DNA of 64,000 bases from Sediminibacillus massiliensis (GTDB lineage: Bacteria; Bacillota; Bacilli; Bacillales; Amphibacillaceae), in assembly GCF_900156915.1 (NCBI RefSeq), contig NZ_LT732535.1, forward strand, positions 889,480 to 953,479, read 5' to 3'. Positions 34,963-43,453 of this stretch are shown here, piece by piece (the first letter of the stretch is position 1; each line of letters opens with the position of its first letter). The notes under the pieces are model-generated. The model saw only the letters and a list, made by a program, of their open reading frames with translations, was not told the origin of the DNA and did no database searches. The translations under genes were made by a program, and so were the position numbers.

Positions 34963-34993
34963 GAAACCCGCCATATACCAATGGACGGATTTC
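34963..34993 (-). terminator. Terminator after the permease gene
   Basis: Minus-strand stem GAAATCCG-CCAT / ATGG-CGGGTTTC with one bulge, followed by TTTTTCTTTT. Confidence 0.75.
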
Positions 34994-35005
34994 AACTATC
35001 AAATC

Positions 35006-36430
35006 TTAAAACAGAATCAACGCTAGCAGTGTAGATACAAACAAGCCACTCACTACAGGCACGAAATTCTTCCGGACAAGTTCCATCACTGGTACCCCGC
35101 AAAAACCGGCTATGGCAATTAGAGATGACCAGGCGATAATCGTTCCACCCCCCGTCCATATCGACCCCATCTGCCCTATAGCTGCAAGAGTAGATGGATC
35201 AATCGTTCCATCAGCCATGGCTCCAGATAGAGCACCAGTAAGAGGGAGACCGGAAAAACCCGATCCATCCAGCCCAGTGATTATACCGATGACCAATATG
35301 CTGAAGGCTGCAAGTACAGCACTTTCCGGCAGATAATCCTGTGTGGATTGGACGAGATCAAACAAAAACGCAGGCGGGTTCCCATCCGCAATAGACAACA
35401 CGCTGCCAGAGAAATCGGAACTTCCCAGAAAGAAGAAACCTGCTATCGGTATGACTGGCCCCATCGCTTTAAAAGCAAACACAAATCCATCTGTTATATG
35501 ATCACCTATATAATCGAGTGCTTTGTGTTTACCAAAGGCGATCGTAGATAATAAGAGGAGGACTACAGCCACTCCACCGATAAATGCTGCCCCATCTCCG
35601 CCTTCGAATCCTCCCATCCTTCCTGAAGTGAGCTTCGTCGAAACCATATAAATCATCACGGTCAACATGGACAAAGGGACAAGTACTGCAAACACTTTAC
35701 TCCACATAGGTCCGGTTTGTACAGATTCGTGACGCTTTCCTTTATCCACACCTTGCATGACGTTCAGTTCTTGTTCGATCAACGGGTCGTTATTCGACCG
35801 AATATATCTTCGATTCAAAAGATAGGCAAGACCGATAGCGACCACCCCTGTGATTAACGAAAGAGCTAACGCTTTATCGACCAAGGCGGCCGTGTCTATT
35901 CCAGCAGCTTTCGCAGATAATTCAGGGGCCACCTGTATGACATAATCAGAAGACAAAGCCATCCCCTGACCGGCCAGAGCAACAGCTATGGCTGCTACTA
36001 TTGCCGGAAGACCGGACCGGATTGCAGCTGGCACTAACAAAGCACATATCAACGGCACTGCCGGAGTCGGCCAAAAAAACAAGGAAATCACATAAGTGAC
36101 ACCAATCAGGACAAAAAAAGAAATATGGCCGTTCACCATAACCTTCTGGATGGGCTCGATCATTCGTTTGTCAGCATCCAGGTCTTTTAGCGAATGTAGT
36201 AACGCTACCATGAAAGTTATAATTAAAAAGATGTTGAACAATTCTTTGGCAGCCACCAAATTAGCGTTGAAAATTGCAGTAAAGCCGCCGATTACACTGC
36301 CCTTATAGACCCATGCTACAATAAAAGTTCCCAACAACGTCGGCAACACTACCCCTTTACGAAAAACCATGGTAAAAATGATCATCAGCGTAAACAGGCC
36401 GTAAAGCCAATGGGAGATCGTTAACTCCAT
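35006..36430 (-). CDS. Large integral membrane permease of the ion-transporter superfamily
   Basis: A 474-residue protein with about 11-12 hydrophobic helices. Two helical-hairpin-like Gly/Pro-rich segments stand out: FFWPTPAVPLICALLVPAA (near 118-136) and GSGFSGLPLTGALSGAMADG (near 395-415), typical of carboxylate/anion carriers with inverted repeats. A long cytoplasmic loop lies at 208-245. The start has AAGGGGG upstream. It follows a DUF1028 gene on the same strand by about 90 bases. Substrate unknown; an organic acid or amino-acid derivative is likely. Confidence 0.7.
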   Translation of the reverse strand: MELTISHWLYGLFTLMIIFTMVFRKGVVLPTLLGTFIVAWVYKGSVIGGFTAIFNANLVAAKELFNIFLIITFMVALLHSLKDLDADKRMIEPIQKVMVNGHISFFVLIGVTYVISLFFWPTPAVPLICALLVPAAIRSGLPAIVAAIAVALAGQGMALSSDYVIQVAPELSAKAAGIDTAALVDKALALSLITGVVAIGLAYLLNRRYIRSNNDPLIEQELNVMQGVDKGKRHESVQTGPMWSKVFAVLVPLSMLTVMIYMVSTKLTSGRMGGFEGGDGAAFIGGVAVVLLLLSTIAFGKHKALDYIGDHITDGFVFAFKAMGPVIPIAGFFFLGSSDFSGSVLSIADGNPPAFLFDLVQSTQDYLPESAVLAAFSILVIGIITGLDGSGFSGLPLTGALSGAMADGTIDPSTLAAIGQMGSIWTGGGTIIAWSSLIAIAGFCGVPVMELVRKNFVPVVSGLFVSTLLALILF

Positions 36431-36522
36431 ATGAAAACCCCCTTATGTCTGGCTATTTTGTGTTATAGCCTATGCACAAGAGGGATAATAGGTGTTTGAC
36501 TGCTCTTCGGGTTTAATAGTTC

Positions 36523-37389
36523 TCAGTTACCACGATTAATAAATTCAAGAACTTCCCGATCTATTTTTCCTGCTTCAAGTTCCCGTTCTTCGAAGTTTTC
36601 TGTATGTATAAATTTTGTCAAGGCTTCCTGCAATTCTTTTTCTTTAACCTGGGTTGATTGCAAGTAACCCCACTCCATCAGTCCGGATATCAATTCTTTT
36701 TTTACTGTACCTTCAATAACAAGCATATTATCTTGTTTTGTTTTACCGAAATATAATTGCTGCAGATTGTAAAGTCGACGCAGTTCTTTAATTGGTTCTG
36801 GATGGTCGTCCACCCTGAGGTCTACAAGTCGATCGTTAAATTGTCCATAGCCCCCTTTTTCCTTCACGACATACAGCGCAGCTGATTGTTTTCCTCTGCT
36901 GTCCCCGCCTGCTGATTGAGCTGCTTCAAGGGCGCCGATCAAACGTTCAGCAAGAGGCCCTTCCGAATTCTCATACGCTCTTCCCATTTCCGTAACTGTT
37001 TCTTTATTCACTAGTATATTTCCTTGTGCGGCATAATTATCTCCTTGGATACCGCCGGCCCAGTTATAACATTTATCTCCGGTGAAAGAGGCACTATTAC
37101 CTTGTGCGTCAACGATGCCTACTTGCCGGTGCTCCCTGTCCGGGTCGTCTTTTATCAAGAGATCGATTGCTTCCTGGGCGGTTTTACCAGCTTCAAGCAA
37201 TTCAAGTCCTCTTGGTCCATAGGAGGGATTTGCAAATGCCTGGGTGGCCACGGCCCCTATGTTCGCCTTAGCCCAAGGCACGACAGATCCTACCGCTATA
37301 AACTTGGATTGGACTGCAATGCCATGTTCCCCAGTATCCGGATCATATCCTACAATCGAAAAAGTAGCGACAATATCACTAATATTCAT
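36523..37389 (-). CDS. DUF1028 (Ntn-hydrolase-like) protein
   Basis: A 288-residue protein. Residues about 7-220 match the DUF1028 family: ATFSIVGYDPDTGEHGIAVQ, FIAVGSVVPWAKANIGAVAT, QAFANPSYGPRGLELL and GGDSRGKQSAALYVV. The fold is of the N-terminal-nucleophile hydrolase type, but here Thr/Ser lies several residues inside, so self-processing is uncertain. The C-terminal 65 residues form an extra helical part. AAGGAGG precedes the ATG. It probably works with the permease downstream on an imported compound (inference). Confidence 0.82.
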   Translation of the reverse strand: MNISDIVATFSIVGYDPDTGEHGIAVQSKFIAVGSVVPWAKANIGAVATQAFANPSYGPRGLELLEAGKTAQEAIDLLIKDDPDREHRQVGIVDAQGNSASFTGDKCYNWAGGIQGDNYAAQGNILVNKETVTEMGRAYENSEGPLAERLIGALEAAQSAGGDSRGKQSAALYVVKEKGGYGQFNDRLVDLRVDDHPEPIKELRRLYNLQQLYFGKTKQDNMLVIEGTVKKELISGLMEWGYLQSTQVKEKELQEALTKFIHTENFEERELEAGKIDREVLEFINRGN

Positions 37390-37470
37390 AATATTCCTCC
37401 TTTAATCTTTTCCATTTTATCCAACCATTCAGCATTCGGCAAACTTTCTGTCTTTATGTCACTAACCCCA

Positions 37471-37495
37471 GTTTAATAAACAGACCAAAGGGTAT
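37471..37495 (+). promoter_or_regulatory. Sigma-B general stress promoter
   Basis: -35 GTTTAA at 37471-37476, 13-base spacer, -10 GGGTAT at 37490-37495. This is an essentially perfect sigma-B match, about 40 bases before the general stress gene it should drive. Confidence 0.85.
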
Positions 37496-37534
37496 TTATT
37501 GAATATAATTCCATTATTAAAGGAGGAATCGAGC

Positions 37535-37897
37535 ATGACGACGCCTTATGTCAAAAAGTACACAAACGATGAAGAACTTCAGCAGGATGTCAACACATTG
37601 AGCAGACAAGGAGTAGATAAAGAGAACATATATGTCCTTTCACATGATGATGACCGTACAAAAAGAGTTGCAGATAATGCAGGAGCAAACAAAATCGGCA
37701 TGAAAGAAATGGACATGCAAAGCGCTGTCGGAAACTTTTTCAACAAGAAAGGCGATGAACTTCGCAATAAATTAATAGAAGTCGGGCTTTCCGATGTCGA
37801 AGCCGACAATTATGAAGAAGAAATGGATAAAGGGAAAGTTTTGATGATTGTGACAGAAACAAACAATGTAGATCGTCTTTTATCTGACAATATGTAA
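37535..37897 (+). CDS. yflT: General stress protein, YflT-like
   Basis: A 120-residue soluble acidic protein of the YflT/heat-induced stress domain family: YVKKYTNDEELQQDVNTLSR, ENIYVLSHDDDRTKRVADN and a C-terminal GLSDVEADNYEEEMDKGKV. B. subtilis YflT (114 residues) is a sigma-B-dependent general stress protein; the promoter here agrees. AAAGGAGG precedes ATG 37535; an in-frame ATG 12 codons upstream would overlap the promoter region. Biochemical role unknown. Confidence 0.88.
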   Translation: MTTPYVKKYTNDEELQQDVNTLSRQGVDKENIYVLSHDDDRTKRVADNAGANKIGMKEMDMQSAVGNFFNKKGDELRNKLIEVGLSDVEADNYEEEMDKGKVLMIVTETNNVDRLLSDNM

Positions 37898-37930
37898 GAA
37901 GACAGCCGCATGCTAGCGGCTGTCTTCTTT
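37896..37930. terminator. Terminator between yflT-like gene and the small zinc protein gene
   Basis: Perfect stem AAGAAGACAGCCGC / GCGGCTGTCTTCTT. Its right arm lies inside the 3' end of the convergent gene at 37913..38059. Confidence 0.85.
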
Positions 37931-38059
37931 ATCGGCAAATTTCCCTTCAGAGCACTGAAAACAATACAGGTTTCCTTCTGACGTAACACCATTCAAAAAA
38001 CCATTCTCACAATATATTTCCTTACCGCATTTTTGGCATTTGCCAACAAACTCTTCCAT
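37913..38059 (-). CDS. Small zinc-finger-like protein, 48 residues
   Basis: Short protein with two CxxC knuckles: KCQKC (residues 8-11) and YCFQC (about 33-36), plus an extra cysteine at 17. This suggests a treble-clef or ribbon zinc site. The ATG is preceded by AGGGGG seven bases away. The last codons reach into the shared terminator. The family is not recognised; it may bind nucleic acid or act as a metal-binding accessory. Confidence 0.6.
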   Translation of the reverse strand: MEEFVGKCQKCGKEIYCENGFLNGVTSEGNLYCFQCSEGKFADKEDSR

Positions 38060-38091
38060 CCTCTTACCCCCTGCCAGGTTTTGAAGCTTCA

Positions 38092-38664
38092 TTATGCAGC
38101 AGACGCTAATCGCGGCTGCTTATAAAACAAGAAGCCAATGACAATAGAACTCAAAATGAAAGCCGGAAGCATATATGATCCATTATACCATGTGGAATAC
38201 CACCAGACAGGTTGATCTGCCGGAGCATACTCGGCAAAAAATACCACTCCCGCATAAAGGTGCCCGACAAATCTCAACACACATCCTGTAAATACTCCAA
38301 CGGCAATATAGGTGAAAAACTTAGTCTTGTTCCCTGATTTCAAGGAGGATTGGACTTGTTTGGAAAATATACCTGCAGTTCCAAGCGCAGTAAAGGCCAG
38401 TCCATATTCAATAAAGCCTTGCAAAGGTGTCAAAATATAACCTGTACCCACTACAATTTGAAAAATCCCGAACAACAACCCACTAAGCAAACCTCCCTTA
38501 AGTCCCCAGCGGAATGCCACTATAAACACGGGAATCATAGCGAAAGATACAGACCCTCCTTGCGGCCAGATTTTAAACGATAGAAATGGAACAATATCCA
38601 GTACTAGGGCTAACGCCGAAAAGATAGCCACTTCTACTAAAAATAACGTACGTTTTGAATTCAT
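38092..38664 (-). CDS. thiT: Thiamine ECF transporter S component ThiT
   Basis: A 190-residue membrane protein with six helices, the substrate-binding subunit for thiamine of the energy-coupling-factor transporters. Family features are LVLDIVPFLSFKIWPQGGSVSF (split around residues 20-40), VFIVAFRWGLKGG and AEYAPADQPVWWYSTWYNGS. It needs the shared EcfAA'T module encoded elsewhere. GGGGAGGAAG precedes ATG 38664. A TPP riboswitch and terminator lie directly upstream, confirming the substrate. Confidence 0.95.
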   Translation of the reverse strand: MNSKRTLFLVEVAIFSALALVLDIVPFLSFKIWPQGGSVSFAMIPVFIVAFRWGLKGGLLSGLLFGIFQIVVGTGYILTPLQGFIEYGLAFTALGTAGIFSKQVQSSLKSGNKTKFFTYIAVGVFTGCVLRFVGHLYAGVVFFAEYAPADQPVWWYSTWYNGSYMLPAFILSSIVIGFLFYKQPRLASAA

Positions 38665-38692
38665 GTTGCTTCCTCCCCTTATTTTTTGGCAA

Positions 38693-38746
38693 CAAAAAAA
38701 GCAATGCCAAGGGGAAGCTTCCTGATGGAGGACCCGCTCACATTGC
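38693..38746 (-). terminator. Riboswitch-controlled terminator before thiT
   Basis: Stem GCAATG / CATTGC with inner GGG / CCC pairs, followed on the minus strand by CTTTTTTTG. It sits between the TPP aptamer and the thiT ribosome site. Confidence 0.8.
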
Positions 38747-38760
38747 ATACTACGCCATCA

Positions 38761-38856
38761 AAAAAGCCACCATCCCTACGCTAGTATTAACTAACAGGTT
38801 CAAAGGGTCTGAACTTTTCGTTCACTCTCAGCCATATGGCTCCCCCTGAAGGCTTT
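38761..38856 (-). promoter_or_regulatory. TPP (THI-box) riboswitch
   Basis: Minus-strand THI-box with GGGGGAGCC, the invariant GGCTGAGAGTGAACG, GACCCTTTGAACCTG and TTAATACTAGCGTAGGGA. The P1 helix is closed by AAAGCC / GGCTTT. Thiamine pyrophosphate binding should favour the downstream terminator and shut off thiT. Confidence 0.96.
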
Positions 38857-38961
38857 GTTACTTATGCTTTTTCTGCTAGTGGTATTATAACCTGAAAATC
38901 TCTGAACTATCAACTATCATTCTAGTTAACTGCGAGATTTTATGCCCTGATTCCAAATAAA

Positions 38962-39372
38962 TTAAGGAACTATAATGACAGGACAATCTGCCAGTTGAAG
39001 GACCTTGTGAGAAACACTCCCAATCGTTTTTTTTCTTTTCTTCGGAGACATGATAATCCCCTTTATGTGCTTATTCTTTGCCTCGGAACAAATTTCATAT
39101 GCCGGCAAACCATTTTTAACCTTGCAGGCTACTTCTACCCTGTTTCCAACTCGATGTTTTCCTTTTTCGAGTATCTTTTCTGCTTGCTCCAACTTAAATT
39201 CCTGTAGTTGTTGAAAACCAATCTTTTTTCGCGCATAGCTAGTGTGAACTTTAGGCTGAACATTCAACAATTCTAAAGAATAGCCTGCATCCCCAGCTAA
39301 TTCCACAGCGTAATCAATGGCCCGCAAGCAGCTGGATGTTTCATCGATCGGAACTAAAAAAACACCTTTCAT
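38962..39372 (-). CDS. Universal stress protein, UspA family
   Basis: A 136-residue USP-fold protein: FLVPIDETSSCLRAIDYAVEL at the start, ELLNVQP after strand 2, and the C-terminal MSPKKRKKTIGSVSHKVLQL leading to a final VIIVP strand. The usual ATP-binding Gx2Gx9G(S/T) is altered (SPKKRKKTIGSVS), so nucleotide binding is uncertain. GAGGTGAG precedes the ATG. Confidence 0.88.
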   Translation of the reverse strand: MKGVFLVPIDETSSCLRAIDYAVELAGDAGYSLELLNVQPKVHTSYARKKIGFQQLQEFKLEQAEKILEKGKHRVGNRVEVACKVKNGLPAYEICSEAKNKHIKGIIMSPKKRKKTIGSVSHKVLQLADCPVIIVP

Positions 39373-39610
39373 GGGCGCTCACCTCTACTGTATTCTATTC
39401 ATGAGGTGAAAAAAAAGCTCCCTTTTACCTTCTTTTTTCATATTCTTTTGTAACGCTGTTTTCCTAGTGCAATCCACCCCCGTCTGCAATTTCATCATCG
39501 GCTGACAAGATTGCATTTCTACCCATGCTGTATAAATATTTAACTGTCCAAAAAGCATAGTTTGAGAATATCCCCCCTCACATGACCTGATAAACAATCA
39601 ACATGGCGAA

Positions 39611-40411
39611 CTATAGTACAAGCACATATTTGCTATTGGCAGTAAGATAAAAAATTTCTCCACGCGAATTATGGACTTTGTATTGCTCTCCATCTCCTAC
39701 ACGGACCTTTCCCACTATTTCCGGAAACCCAATTCCTTTATCGATGGTATTTACCACCGCGCCATCACTCCAGGATGGGCGGTTATAGAACCTTAAACCA
39801 TCCACTTTGCTTTCCACCCTTTTTCCGATAAAGCCCTCCATACGTTTAACAGGGCTGCGGTAAGCATAACCTGTAAACTTACAAAAGGAGCGAACAACAG
39901 CCTCTGCATACCTCTCCCAACTGTTGGTCAATTGAGGAACATCGTCTCTTTGCGAATCAGCAAACCCATACTCGATTATAATTGTTTCTACTTTTCCGGT
40001 TTTCCTATTCATGTAGTAGTAGTCCTGATTGCTGACAGTAGGAAGTGTCCGAGTAAATACCCTTCTGACATTTTGGCCTTCCGAACTCAATTCGTCAGCG
40101 ATCATTCCAGCCATTTTGCCATTACTGTGAATCGAATGAATCACCTCCGCTCCATCACCCCCTCCGGAATTCACATGATTGGAATGACAATATTTCGCCC
40201 CGCTATCTAGAACTTTTTTCACTCTGGTTTCTGGAGATAGCGTTAAATCTGCCATTCTCGTCATTGCTACCGGAATATCCAATTCCCGATATCTGTTATA
40301 CTGGTACTTGGACAAACGAAGATTAAAGTCTTTTTCTTTCCAGACGGAATTACTTCCCCCACCTGAATCTGCTCCTCCATGGCCTGGATCAATAATCAAA
40401 ATCGGTTTCAT
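39611..40411 (-). CDS. N-acetylmuramoyl-L-alanine amidase (Amidase_3), no signal peptide
   Basis: A 266-residue peptidoglycan amidase. The zinc-binding catalytic domain (1-175) has IDPGHGGADSG (His10), the second histidine in YCHSNHVNSGGGDGAE and the catalytic glutamate in TIIIEYGFADS. A C-terminal SH3-like repeat domain (about 190-266: FIGKRVESKVDGLRFYNRPS) may bind the wall. There is no signal peptide, as in phage endolysins or mother-cell lysins. AAGGAGG precedes the ATG. No holin or phage genes are adjacent. Confidence 0.87.
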   Translation of the reverse strand: MKPILIIDPGHGGADSGGGSNSVWKEKDFNLRLSKYQYNRYRELDIPVAMTRMADLTLSPETRVKKVLDSGAKYCHSNHVNSGGGDGAEVIHSIHSNGKMAGMIADELSSEGQNVRRVFTRTLPTVSNQDYYYMNRKTGKVETIIIEYGFADSQRDDVPQLTNSWERYAEAVVRSFCKFTGYAYRSPVKRMEGFIGKRVESKVDGLRFYNRPSWSDGAVVNTIDKGIGFPEIVGKVRVGDGEQYKVHNSRGEIFYLTANSKYVLVL

Positions 40412-40513
40412 TAACTTCCTCCTTGTACTTTTTCCTCAGACTGCATGATAAGACAATGTATCAATCAGCCGTCTGGAGTTTTGCATTCATAATTATTAAT
40501 CGTTCCGTACCTG

Positions 40514-41029
40514 ATGAAAAGTGTCGTGCTGGAACAAGAAAGGAGTTTTTTTATCCATATTTCACCGTTAAAGGAAGAAGAAGTTTTTCATTTTTGCCAA
40601 TGGAAATATCAAGAACCTTATGAAATGTACAGTCTTGATGAAACAGAAGAGATTAAACATGAGTTGCTGAATGGAACTTATTATTCGGTTAAAGATGAAT
40701 CAGGAAACCTGATCGGTTACTTCTGCTATGGAGAAAGCGCTCAAGTACCGGGAGGGATAAAAGAAGGATTATACACAAAAAACGCGCTGGATATAGGCCT
40801 GGCCTTATCTCCAGAGTTGACAGGAAAGGGAATGGGCTTGAAATTTTTGAAAGTCGGAATCCGGTTTGCGGAGGAACAATTCGCCCCCTCCTTTCTAAGA
40901 TTAAGCGTGGCGGCTTTCAACCAACGGGCTATAAAAGTTTATGAGAGAGCAGGTTTTAGAAAAGATAAGACTTTTACAAATAATTTGTTAGAGTTTATCA
41001 TTATGACCAGGCATAGGAACAGGGACTGA
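40514..41029 (+). CDS. GNAT-family N-acetyltransferase
   Basis: Up to 171 residues. The GNAT fold is shown by a strand ending DIGLALSPELTGKGMGLKFL, the acetyl-CoA loop, and the C-terminal SVAAFNQRAIKVYERAGFRK. The start is uncertain: ATG 40514 has no ribosome site, while AAAGGAG lies at about 40540-40546 and would fit a start near 40562, where only an ATT codon is available. Substrate unknown. Confidence 0.75.
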   Translation: MKSVVLEQERSFFIHISPLKEEEVFHFCQWKYQEPYEMYSLDETEEIKHELLNGTYYSVKDESGNLIGYFCYGESAQVPGGIKEGLYTKNALDIGLALSPELTGKGMGLKFLKVGIRFAEEQFAPSFLRLSVAAFNQRAIKVYERAGFRKDKTFTNNLLEFIIMTRHRNRD

Positions 41030-41042
41030 TCGTTCAGTCCCC
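41021..41042. terminator. Short hairpin across convergent gene ends
   Basis: Stem GGGACTGA / TCAGTCCC with loop TCGT, overlapping the stops of both neighbours. No T-run, so termination is uncertain. Confidence 0.4.
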
Positions 41043-42254
41043 GCCATTATTATCTTTGATTATTCGGTCTTTCAAACCATTGATTGATTTTTTGAATTCT
41101 CTTATTTCCATTTCTGTCAACTGTATTTCACCATATCTGACTTTCTGATATAAATCTACATGATTAGCGGAAAGACCGATGCGGTTGAACCACTCTTCTA
41201 TTGTCTCATGTTTTTTTCTTCCGCATCCTGCCGAAACAGCAAACTTTTCAAAATCATAGAATAGTCTCCTGACACTGTTTTTCGGTTTTCCTAAACCAGC
41301 TCTCGAAATAAAAATCGAGTTCCTCTCTGGCCCGGCCGCTTTATCATGTAAAGACATAGTAACAATATCCACTTGGGGAGATGTCGTTTTTTCTTGATTT
41401 ATGTTCTTTCTGGATAGATAAACGATCAATAATATAACAGCTATACAAGCACAACTCCAGAAAATCCATGTCAATATGTCGACAGCCTGGTTAACAACAG
41501 CAGGGTCGAACTCGTCTCTTAGATTTGGAAAACTGTCACCAGCTCCCATCTCCTGGGTGGTTTCGCTGCTGCCATTATCTTCGCTCGGTTTTAACTCAAA
41601 GCCAAAAAAACCAACAAATGAATACAATCCACCGACTAGTGTTCCAAAAATATAAACTACTGCTTGAAGAAATTGCCGAAAAACAAATCTTACACTTGGA
41701 AATATAAAAGGTACGATAAGAAGACCGAATGTGAAGATACTTGAGAAAAGAAGCAGACTGGCAGTTGCGGCCAAACGGTCACGTTCCATGCTAGCTATAT
41801 GCCTGGTCATATACCCGCCAACCAATAGAGTCAATTGAATAAACCCAATCCAAATATACAGTGACTGGTCCCAAAAGAACGTGTAGATGGCAATCAAAAC
41901 GAACGACCAGATAAGTACCTGCTTTTCATTCTGTTGATCAGCATCTTTTTGATGGGATATCCAGCGCCAGGAGAAACATCCTGCTGTCAGTAATGTTAAT
42001 GGAAACGAATAGTCCAGGAAGACTACTGCAAAAAGGACGATCAAACACCCAAGTAGAAAGTATGTAAACAAAGTTTTCGCAATCTTGGCAGCAATCAAGC
42101 CAAAAATCAAATAAAGAACCGTTAATACAAGGAAACTGCTAAATGAAAAATTCACATTGAAAAGCCACAGTAACATTTGCAGAAAAAGATAAATAAGAAC
42201 CGCTTCACTTATAAATTGGTATAATCGAGTAATTTCGAGGCCAGCGCTTTTCAC
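41034..42254 (-). CDS. Multi-pass membrane protein with DUF4129-like C-terminus
   Basis: A 406-residue protein with about seven to eight helices in the first 230 residues, a further helix near 260-282, and a cytoplasmic C-terminal part (RRLFYDFEKFAVSAGCGRKKHETIEEWFNRIG) like DUF4129. It corresponds in position to B. subtilis YebA, which contains a transglutaminase domain between these parts; here that domain is missing. GTG 42254 overlaps the stop of the DUF58 gene (GTGA) and has GGTGGAAAAGG upstream. It forms the third gene of the MoxR-DUF58 operon. Confidence 0.72.
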   Translation of the reverse strand: MKSAGLEITRLYQFISEAVLIYLFLQMLLWLFNVNFSFSSFLVLTVLYLIFGLIAAKIAKTLFTYFLLGCLIVLFAVVFLDYSFPLTLLTAGCFSWRWISHQKDADQQNEKQVLIWSFVLIAIYTFFWDQSLYIWIGFIQLTLLVGGYMTRHIASMERDRLAATASLLLFSSIFTFGLLIVPFIFPSVRFVFRQFLQAVVYIFGTLVGGLYSFVGFFGFELKPSEDNGSSETTQEMGAGDSFPNLRDEFDPAVVNQAVDILTWIFWSCACIAVILLIVYLSRKNINQEKTTSPQVDIVTMSLHDKAAGPERNSIFISRAGLGKPKNSVRRLFYDFEKFAVSAGCGRKKHETIEEWFNRIGLSANHVDLYQKVRYGEIQLTEMEIREFKKSINGLKDRIIKDNNGGD

Positions 42255-43453
42255 CCTTTTCCACCACACTTTTTCATAACGGCTCCCTGCTCATCAACAA
42301 TAACCTGAAAAAGAACAGATCCCTTGTTGTACCAGTAATTAGAATGATTGCCCTGCTCCTTTTTGCCGCTTGAAAACAATACGACTGTCTTCGGTTTATA
42401 CAATTCCTTATCTATATATGGATTCAATTTTGGAAGACTAACGAGACGGGATGCTGGATCGACTCTTGCCAACAGCTCGAGCGCTGTTTTAAGATGAGCT
42501 CTGCCCTCTCCTTCTCCTAAGGTTAAAAATTGGTTGTTACCTGCTTTGGCTATGTTGATTACTATTTGAAAAGGGTAACCTTTGTCCACTGCCACTTGAC
42601 ATAGATAAGCAACACTAGAAATGATATTCTCCTTGTCTTTTGCGAAATACAAGTTCCCGACTGGGCTTGATTCTGCTAAATCCACTACAAACATCCATGT
42701 AAAATCCTGTCGTTTTTCGTATGTTTTCGTCTGAAGGGTATTGGTTCTTGCAGTGGCTTTCCAGTGGATACTTGAAAAAGAATCCGAATTCACATAACCC
42801 CTAGTACCAACAGGCTCCATGTATTCTTCAAATGGGGAGATATAGGCTCGTTGGGTCCCCGGTGCGACAGTAAATATTTTTTCGATTCCGAGAACTGGAA
42901 TCGGATTTGGATAGATGATTATTTCTGTTTTATACAAACCATGAAAAGAAAGCTCGATTGGTTGAAAACTTGTTACATGTGGGAACAGATAGGAAATGTG
43001 CCGAATCCTCGTTGTGCCCCTCGCTTTAGCAGCAAAAGAGAATGTTACGTTTGTTATCCCCTTTTTTATGATGGAAAAAGGCAGTTCGTATTTATAACCT
43101 TGTCTATCTTTCGATCGGACCACTGCTTCCGACACTACAATATCCTTTATTCGAAAGCTTAACCTACCATTAACTAGTGGAAATCTGGATGTATTTTTGA
43201 AGGAAAAAGTGATGCGCTCTTCATCCCCGGGAAACATGCGCAGTATCAATTCTTCATTTACCATAGTAAGTCTGTCTGCCATCTTTTTTTCATACAAAAT
43301 CCCCACGCCAGCATAAACAGCCATCACTCCTACCAGAAGAAATAAAAGCGGCTGATTGAATACCAAAGACAGCACAAGCAAAATAAAAGTCATTGCTATC
43401 AGCTGTTCGTACACGTACTTCCCTTGATTGCCTGCCTTTTTCCCCGTTTTCAT
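42251..43453 (-). CDS. yeaD: DUF58 protein (YeaD-like)
   Basis: A 400-residue protein with two N-terminal helices (about 15-55), a beta-rich region, and a C-terminal von Willebrand A-like domain holding the DUF58 hallmark SSIHWKATARTNTLQTKTYE. Proteins of this kind work with MoxR AAA ATPases as chaperone-like pairs on metal- or membrane-complex assembly; the target in this group is not known. The start ATG overlaps the moxR stop by four bases. Confidence 0.85.
   Translation of the reverse strand: MKTGKKAGNQGKYVYEQLIAMTFILLVLSLVFNQPLLFLLVGVMAVYAGVGILYEKKMADRLTMVNEELILRMFPGDEERITFSFKNTSRFPLVNGRLSFRIKDIVVSEAVVRSKDRQGYKYELPFSIIKKGITNVTFSFAAKARGTTRIRHISYLFPHVTSFQPIELSFHGLYKTEIIIYPNPIPVLGIEKIFTVAPGTQRAYISPFEEYMEPVGTRGYVNSDSFSSIHWKATARTNTLQTKTYEKRQDFTWMFVVDLAESSPVGNLYFAKDKENIISSVAYLCQVAVDKGYPFQIVINIAKAGNNQFLTLGEGEGRAHLKTALELLARVDPASRLVSLPKLNPYIDKELYKPKTVVLFSSGKKEQGNHSNYWYNKGSVLFQVIVDEQGAVMKKCGGKG

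Noticed and set aside
39385-39597. Minus-strand frame of up to 70 codons directly upstream of the universal stress protein gene
   Set aside because: The nearest G-rich site lies 14 bases from the only suitable ATG, composition is unremarkable and no family is recognised.
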